Shown here piece by piece: positions 57,435 to 64,000 of a stretch of DNA of 64,000 nucleotides. Below the pieces are notes generated by a model. The model had not been told where the DNA came from and did no database searches. It saw only the letters and a program-made list of their open reading frames with translations. The position numbers and the translations under genes were made by a program. The DNA comes from Mortierella sp. BCC40632. Its lineage: Eukaryota; Mortierellomycota; Mortierellomycetes; Mortierellales; Mortierellaceae. How positions within the stretch are numbered: the stretch's first letter is position 1; the number at the start of each line of letters is the position of its first letter. Location of the stretch: positions 1,975,501 through 2,039,500 of the forward strand of contig WAEK01000009.1 of the NCBI GenBank assembly GCA_011634665.1. The letters run 5' to 3'.

Positions 57435-60400
57435 TTAAAAAAATTCCAGTCCATGATCCTGCTTGTATCTCTCTACAGTCTCCTTGCAGTGGTCTAAGTT
57501 GCGCGCCGGTTCCCAGGTTGCATCCTCTTTGCTGTATCCCTTCCATGAGACTAGGAACTGATGTTGTCTACGGTAGAGGCGGTAGTTGAGGATGCTATCC
57601 ACTTCGTATTCCTCTTCGCCGTCGACTATTTCTGGGTCTGGTCTAGGTGGGGCTCTTTGACCTAACTCTTCCGGAGATTCGTGGTAGTGTCGGAACCTAT
57701 CTACATGGAACACGTCGTGGATCTTGTACATAGGAGGAAGCTCAAGGCGGAATGAGACAGGTGAGTGTTGTTCCACGATTGTAAAGGGTCCGATGAATCG
57801 AGGCAACAACTTTGCAGAACGTGTCTTAACCCCTTGATCTCTTGGTAGAGTGATGTTCTCAGCGTTCAGCATAACCTTGTCTCCTACTTTGAAGTCGTGG
57901 TCACGTCGTCTATGGTCAGAGTTCCACACTTGTCTTTCTTGAGCGAGGCGAATGTTCTCCTGTGTCGTCTTCACTACGTGCTGTTGCTCCTTGACAAAGT
58001 CTTCCACGCTTGGCACCGATGATGTCGGTGGTTGTAGCAGTGCGGTTGGGACACGTGGGTGGAATCCGTAGTTCATGAAGAATGGCGAGAAGCCCGTTGT
58101 GGAGTTGACAGAGTTGTTGTAAGCAAACTCGGCCGCCGGTAACAAAACATCCCAGTTGGTCTGCTTGTCGTCCGCGTATGCCCTTAGTACTGAAGTGAGA
58201 GTCTGGATAGCTCGTTCGGATTGACCATCAGTCTGCGGGTGGAAAGCGGTCGACATTGCTAATTTAACGTCCATGAGGCGGTGAAGCTCTTGCCAAAAAT
58301 TACTCGTGAACTTGCTATCACGGTCTGAGATGATCCTGCGAGGCATGCCATGTAGTCGGAAGATATTATTAAAAAATATGCGGGCGACGTCGGATGCTGT
58401 GTCTGTGGTTCTGGAAGGGGCGAAGTGGACTTGTTTAGAGAGTTTGTCCACGAACACCGTGATCGCATCAAACCCCCGGTCCGTCTTTGGTAGGTGAACA
58501 GCGAAATCCATAGTGACCGTATCCCAGCGCTGTTCGGGGGTTTCGTGTGGATGGAGCAAGCCGGCTGGCCGTTGTCGACTGGGTTTGGATCTTTGACAAC
58601 TTTCGCAAGACTCAACATATCGCCTGGTGTCGTTGGCTATTCGAGGCCAGTAGAATGATCGTCGGAGGGCATCATAAGTCTTGTCGAACCCGAGGTGGCC
58701 AGCAATAGCAGAGTCATGGGCGTCATGGAGGAGGTCAAGGCGGATGTCGGCTTTGCTAGGAATACAGATCAGATAGACACCCTTGTGTTCGATGCATAAT
58801 AACCCCTTGTACAAGGAGTATCTTTTGGGGCAATTTCCTTCTAAGCAGCTTGTGTAAATAGGGCCCAAACGAGGGTCTTCTGAATACCCATCTATCAGGC
58901 GTTGTCTTACACTTGGTTCCATTGATATCTCCAGGTTGTTCAATGCCATCGGTTCTTCCTCTTGGTGGTCAGGGCGGCGAGAGAGGGCGTCTGCAATTAC
59001 GTTTTCTTTTCCTGGTTTGTGTTTAACTTCGAAATCATACTCTTGTAACAGCTCCATCCATCGTGCCTGGCGTCCGGTGAGTTTGGGTTGTGTCAAAAAG
59101 TGTTTCAAGGTATCGTGATCGGTGTAGACTGTGAATTTGGTGCCATCTAAGTAGTATCTCCAAGTCCTGAGGGCGTGTACGATCGCAAGTAGCTCTTGCT
59201 CATGAGTTCTGTAGTTGCGTTCGGCGCTGTTCAATTTCCGCGAGGTGAATGCCACCGGTCGGGTCACACCTTGTCCATCCGTTTGGGCGAGATATCCACC
59301 TAGTGCGAATCCAGAGGCATCCGCTCCCACAATTGTCGTCAGTGTAGGATCGAATATTCGTCGTATGGGGGCAGATGTAATAGCCTTCTTGAGTCTCATA
59401 AAAGCCTTTTCATGTTCATCCTCCCAGCAGAAGGGTGTCTTGTTTCCTAGGAGATTGGTCAAGGGAAGGGCGATCTCAGCAAAGTCCTTGACACCTTGAT
59501 GACAATATTGTGCGAGTCCTACAAATTGTTGGACGTCTTTCTGCTTGGAAGGACGGGGTCACTCCTGAATGGCCTTGATGTGAACAGCGCTGATTTGTAT
59601 TCCCTCCTCTGTGATCGTGTGGCCCAGGAACTCTGTTTGCTTCTGCATGAATGAGCATTTACTCAGTTTTGCATAGAGTTTGTTTTTCCGTAACAAGGTC
59701 AGTACCTCTCGAATGTGTTGAAGATGCTCCTCTTTGGTCTTGGAGTAAATAAGTAGATCATCGAGATACGAAATAACGCTTTTGTCGAGAACAGGGTGAA
59801 GGACATTTCGCATCATGGCAGAGAACGAAGCAGGGGCGTTAGTCAGACCGAAAGGTATTACGTTCCATTCAAAGTGACCATAACGACAACGGAAGGCAGT
59901 CTTGTGAGTGTGTGGTTCGAAGATCCTTTGTTGGTGGTAACCCGAGAGAAGATCCAGTTTAGAAAAGTATCGTGCGCCTTGCAGGCGGTCGATAAGCTCA
60001 TCAATCCTTGGTAGAGGATGTCGGTTTTTCTTGGTGATTTGGTTCAATCCTCGATAGTCGACACACATACGCAGCGTGCCCTCTTTTTTCCGAACAAAAA
60101 GTACTGGTGAGCCGAACGGTGATGTGCTAGGTTTGATGAAGCCCTTCTCTAGAAGATCGTCGAGTTGTTTTCTGAGCTCATCGAGTTCGGCAATAGACAA
60201 TCGGATGACAGGGCGTACAGGAGGGTCAGCCATGGGATCTGTTTCTATCTTCATAGCGTCTCCCCGGTCTGGTGGGAGCCCTGAGGGGAGAGAGGATGGA
60301 AAGACATCGGAGAACTCGTTTTGGATGATTGTTGCCACTTCAGGGGAGAGATCGGATGGGTTGTCTGACTCATTGATCGGTTGTAAGTTTGCAATGAAAA

Positions 60401-61236
60401 TCTCGCTGCCCGGGAGAGCAACAAGGTTGCAGAACTTGATGGCGTTGACTCTTTTGCAATGTGAGTCGCCGGAAGCAGGGCTCTCGTCTTTGATGCTGTC
60501 TATTCTGTCGTTGCAAGTCCAATGAATCTCCCGACCGTTGGATTTAAACTTCACCTCGTTTGTGCGCCAGTTGATCATGGGGTTCACGAGGGCAAGCCAA
60601 GGTTTGCCGAGAATAAGGTCATAGTCTTGTAGTGGGTAAAGGATAGGCTCCAAGTTGGCCGAATAAGTTTTGTGTGATACAACTATTTTAGACGCATGGT
60701 TTATGACTGAGACAGAGCCATTCGGTAGGATAACTGGAATGGAGGCGCAAGGGCGGATGGGAAGGGTGTGGCGTTCCCGGAAGGTGTTGCTGAGTACATT
60801 CCCTTCAGCTCCTCCATCAATGAGGATACGAGCTGAATAACCATTGATCTTGCCAATGAAGATGAGGAGCGTGTTTGTCGTGCCGTCCGATGTGGCCGAT
60901 TGTAAACGGATAGCACGCGCGGCAACGGTGGGTTCTAGGGACGAGAGAAGGTCAGGTGGGTCCAGGTCCACTGCCTCAAGCGACCTAGGCGGAAGAGTGT
61001 TTGGTGTGGTATGGGTAGGTGGTACGGGGTCGGAATAACTGTCGTCAGCATTCTTGAAAGGTTTACATACATGAGGAATGTTTGAGGAGGGAGTGTTTTG
61101 GTTTTTGAGCTTAATCTTTAATTCATCGGAACTACAACTTAACTCTGGAACTAGTACACTCCCCTTGTCCAGAGAACAAGAGGAGGGGGCGTCGGCAATC
61201 AGGTCCTGGACTAGTCCTGATCGCCGGAGACTTTTC
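57435..61236 (-). pseudogene. element E Pol (protease-RT-RNase H-integrase-chromodomain), one nonsense codon
   Basis: Overlaps the end of gag in the -1 frame. Protease has LIDGGAEGN (DGG instead of the usual DSG/DTG). The RT has KKEGTLRMCVDYRGLNQ and YLDDLLIY. A TGA at 59561-59559 replaces the Trp that normally follows AIQE; the frame continues open through RPSKQKDVQQFVGLAQYC. RNase H has VGADASGFALGGYLAQ and VYTDHDTLKHFL. Integrase has the HHCC region and DDE (TMDFAVHLP, ISDRDSKF, GQSERAIQ). The C-terminal chromodomain (YEVDSILNYRLYRR, FLVSWKGY, ATWEP) marks it as a chromovirus. Except for the one stop it looks complete. Confidence 0.9.
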
Positions 61237-62135
61237 CCGACTCTGGGGAAGAGTCCTCGTTAACTGATAGGTTGTTGAATCTTGCGGGGCGGGTCGGTGG
61301 TTTCCCTTTTGAGCACTCTCTCTGGTGGTGGCCCACCTCACGGCATTTGAAGCATCCATTGCTGTCACGTAACCATTGTCGTTCGGAAGCTGTGAGGGGT
61401 TTGAGTCCTTCGTTGTTATTCTGTTGGCGACCCCGACCTTGATACTTTAAGCGGTTATTTTCCTTGCGAAGAGCGTTGATCTCCATTCTCAAGGAGTCAA
61501 TTTCCATAGGAGTTGTCTGGGGTTGGGACTGGAGGTGATTGGCGACAACTGACGACTGTGTCGATACTGTGTTCTTGGTGGAGGTTTTCGAGTTATCTGG
61601 TCTGAAGTTGTAGATACGATCAAACTTCTCGGCGGCAATGAATAACTCGTAGATCGTGAGGTCTTTTGAGATCAATAGGGACTCGAGGATCTCTTGGAGG
61701 GCCCTGGGGCATCCGTCGATGAATCTGATATGCGCGTTGGCCTCAATGTCATTTTTCACCTCTTTCAAGGGGTTCTCGGCTAACAATGCCATGAGAAGTT
61801 TTTTGTATTCGGCAACATACGCTTCTACACTGGAGGTCATTCGAAGTTCAAATAGGCGGGATCGGACAACTCGGTTAAAGTCAGCGGGGATGTACATTTT
61901 CCGGAAGTCTTTCTCGAAATCAGCAAATACGGCGTTGTCCCCCAATCCGGAACCATCAAACCAGTTTGCCGCGTCGTCTCCGAGGAGTGACACGGCAACA
62001 ATAGTTTGTATTTTTTCAGGGACCGAGGTGGCAAGGAGGTAACGTTTAATGTTCTTGATCCAAGCGAGGGCCGAGAAGCCATCACGACCACCCTTGAATT
62101 TGTCAGTGTGAAATGTGGTGGTGTATGGACGAGTG
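61211..62135 (-). CDS. element E Gag, N-terminus missing
   Basis: Open in the frame KFKGGRDGF, ALAWIKNIKRYLLATSV and MSLLGDDAANWFDG, then the capsid helices. A zinc knuckle reads CFKCREVGHHQREC. It ends SGDQD and TAG at 61211. There is no start codon before the sequence changes near 62,135, so the copy has lost its leader and 5' LTR. Confidence 0.85.
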
Positions 62136-62493
62136 AGTAACGAGACAAGAAGTTGTTTTATTAAAATCTACGCTTCGCCAAATAAAAAGGGAAGCCCGTA
62201 GGTGACGGGCACCTAGGTTCGTGACTGTTAAACGCGACATAGCTCCCCTCCCCAGACGATTGGTCCGGTAGGTCCTATGAGGCTGCCAAAATTGAAGGAA
62301 AATAATAGAAAACCTTCTCGGAAACATGTAGGGAGAATCATCTAAAAACCCTTCTAAAAAATATCGTTGTGTATCAAGGAAAAATTGAAAAACCTTGCTG
62401 TGTGATCATGGAGAATAACTGTCTGATGAGATCCTCTTTGATCTTGGTTGTGTATGAGGAAAAGCATTCGAAAAACCTCTGTTAAACGAGTCC
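62136..62493 (-). other. 3' untranslated/LTR region of element F
   Basis: Lies just after the element F integrase stop on the minus strand. It holds a GTGCCCGTCACC/GGTGACGGGCAC hairpin (about 62,191-62,206) and TTTAATAAAACAAC near the end. It is probably part of the 3' LTR, but its partner lies outside the window. Confidence 0.5.
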
Positions 62494-64000
62494 TTATTTT
62501 CTGGATCTCTTTGTTACTCTAGATTTCGCTTGGGCCGTCGCCTTTCGCTTTCCAGATGTATTGGCTTCATGTGGGTTGTTTTGTTTAAGCCCTTTTATAG
62601 TAGTTGCTGACTGTTCGTTTTGTGTCAAAAGCATCGTAGGTAAGCCATAAGTTGTGTGACTTGTCATAACCTTTCCACTTTTACTTCGTATTCCCATTCC
62701 CCCCTCATTATTGAGACGATGGTTCACGATTTGTTGAATTTCATAGTGGTCCTCTTCGTCTTCTTCGTCAAGGTTCTGGGTCACTAACTTTAACTGCTCA
62801 GGGGCGTATCTGCGAGCTATAGCTGATCCAGTAGCATCTTTCAACGTATACGTTCCAGTTGTGTTGTGCTTAAGAACTCTGTAAGGACCTTCATACTTGG
62901 GATCAAGAGCGTTCTTAGCATCTGAATTTACTACCATGACATGAGCACCAATTGGGTATTCAACTAAGTTGCTCTTGTCATCAAATTTGGCTTTCATTCT
63001 TTCTTGAGTTGCTTTTTTACTTTTTCTGATATCGCTGGGTAGACAAGATTGGATAGGTAGTCCATTCTTTTTGATAGCTCTGAAGTATTAAGGAGCTGTG
63101 ATCTAACCGTAGAGAAGTCGATATTCCAGCAAAAGCTCTACCATAGAATAATGAAAACGGAGTAGATCCATGTAGACTGGTTGTTTTGGCATTCATTTGT
63201 AATTGAACCATGGGGATGTATGTATCCCAGTCCGTTACTTTACCCTCTAGTGATCTTTTTAAGACGTTCTTGAGAGTCTGAACAAATCGCTCCGCAACTC
63301 CATTAGCCCTTGGATGGTAAGGCGTCGTGAGTCGGTGTTCGATTGTCAATTTAGTGGTAATTATTTTCAAGATGGCGTTGACGAATTCTGTACCATTGTC
63401 ACTCTGCATTATTTTCGGGAAGCCGATGGAACAGAAAAGTTTAAATAACAATGCAGCAATCGTTTGCGCCTCTTTGTTAGACATGGGTTCAAGGAAGACG
63501 AATCGTGTACACACATCAACCACTAATAATACGTAGGTGTTTCCTTTGGTTGATGTGGGAAGTTGTGCTAGATCAATTGCAATATGTTCACCAGGTAACG
63601 TAGCATGAATAGGTTTCAATGGATGATAGCCTTTTCTTGCAATATTGAAATGTAAACATGATTTGCATTGGTTTACCCAATCTAGACAGTCTTCCTTCAT
63701 CCTTGTCCAAGCATAACCTTGTCCGTGTAAAGACGCGACCATAGCGTTTGCTCCGATATGACCAAAGTTATGAGCAGTGTGCAGCAAATCCTTTCTCTTT
63801 TCTTTAGGAGGATCCTGCCGAATAGTATCTTGTCTTGGATGACATGAGAGTAAGCAACTATTGGTGTACTTTCCGCTATCTCCAATGGTGTGAGAGATGG
63901 GAAGTCGCTTTTTTCTTTGTCATCCTTGCCTTTGCTCCTCGTTTGTACTGAAGCAATAGCGCCAATTGTATCACCTGGCATGGTCATGATTTGATCATAC
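62494..64000 (-). pseudogene. LTR-retrotransposon integrase region (element F), frameshifted, runs off the window
   Basis: Frames 63987-63800, 63787-63017 and 62997-62494 form one integrase split by shifts near 63,800 and 63,010. An HHCC-type zinc region (HTAHNFGHIGANAMV...CKSCLHF) is followed by a DDE core: IAIDLAQLP, MQSDNGTEF and NGVAERFVQTLK. The C-terminal piece has YEGPYRVLKHNTTGTYTLKD, as in integrase C-terminal folds, then a basic tail (KSRVTKRSRK). It is distinct from elements A and E. The upstream pol and gag are outside the window. Confidence 0.82.

Larger units (their letters stand above)
56419..62135 (-). mobile_element. Ty3 chromovirus, 5' end missing (element E)
   Basis: Minus-strand gag, protease-RT-RNase H-integrase and chromodomain, then an extra ORF. 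A candidate short 3' LTR of 67 bp lies at 56419-56485 (on the plus strand TGAGAATAAA...CCCCTCA), holding TATAAATA and AATAAA on the minus strand. No matching LTR is seen upstream of gag, which starts abruptly at about 62,135. Confidence 0.8.

Overview
The window looks like nuclear DNA of an early-diverging filamentous fungus, probably Mucoromycota and most likely Mortierellales. That placement is inferred from short GT-AG introns, fungal versions of glycogen synthase, PAP2 phosphatase, UBX and Nudix proteins, dense homopolymer and dinucleotide tracts, and a mobile-element mix of DIRS, Ty3 chromovirus, Crypton, Tc1 and hAT MITEs. No rRNA gene, CRISPR array or prokaryotic operon was seen. Exon boundaries below were worked out by hand from splice sites and reading frame.

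Positions 1-17,100 and 23,000-33,600 hold host genes. In order these are glycogen synthase (-), a small secreted beta-trefoil-like inhibitor (-), a possible 82-residue membrane protein (+), a three-exon PAP2 lipid phosphatase (-), a secreted His/Thr-rich ricin-B-like protein with a damaged Thr linker (-), a seven-exon UBX protein (+), an ArsB/CitM-type permease (-), a YJR142W-type Nudix hydrolase (+) and a signal-anchored microbial-type PARG-like protein with a very acidic tail (-). For the five multi-exon genes other than the lectin-like one, the proposed exons sum to an exact multiple of three with no internal stop. The genes are not in operons. The permease and Nudix genes are divergent; the Nudix and PARG-like genes are convergent.

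A first mobile island (18,050-22,030) has a fold-back pair of DIRS reverse-transcriptase fragments, a LINE fragment, a decayed Ty3 copy with its LTR, and two hAT-type MITEs. One DIRS arm carries a 292-bp GT...AG insertion exactly between two codons; the other arm lacks it.

A second, larger island starts at a tRNA-Ser(AGA) gene and runs from 35,898 to the end. A full-length Ty3 element with near-identical 415-bp LTRs lies 13 bp upstream of the tRNA. It is followed by a 5'-truncated LINE with structured 3' tails, a truncated relative of the Ty3 element, a four-exon Crypton-type tyrosine recombinase, a gag broken up by a Tc1 transposon, an LTR and MITEs, then two Ty3-type elements on the minus strand. 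One of these has a chromodomain and an unexplained extra ORF after pol.

The most notable items are the intron-like insertion in the DIRS arm, the PARG-like protein that has lost its catalytic signature, the Ty3/tRNA arrangement, the Crypton, the covarying hairpins in the LINE tails, and the extra post-pol ORF.
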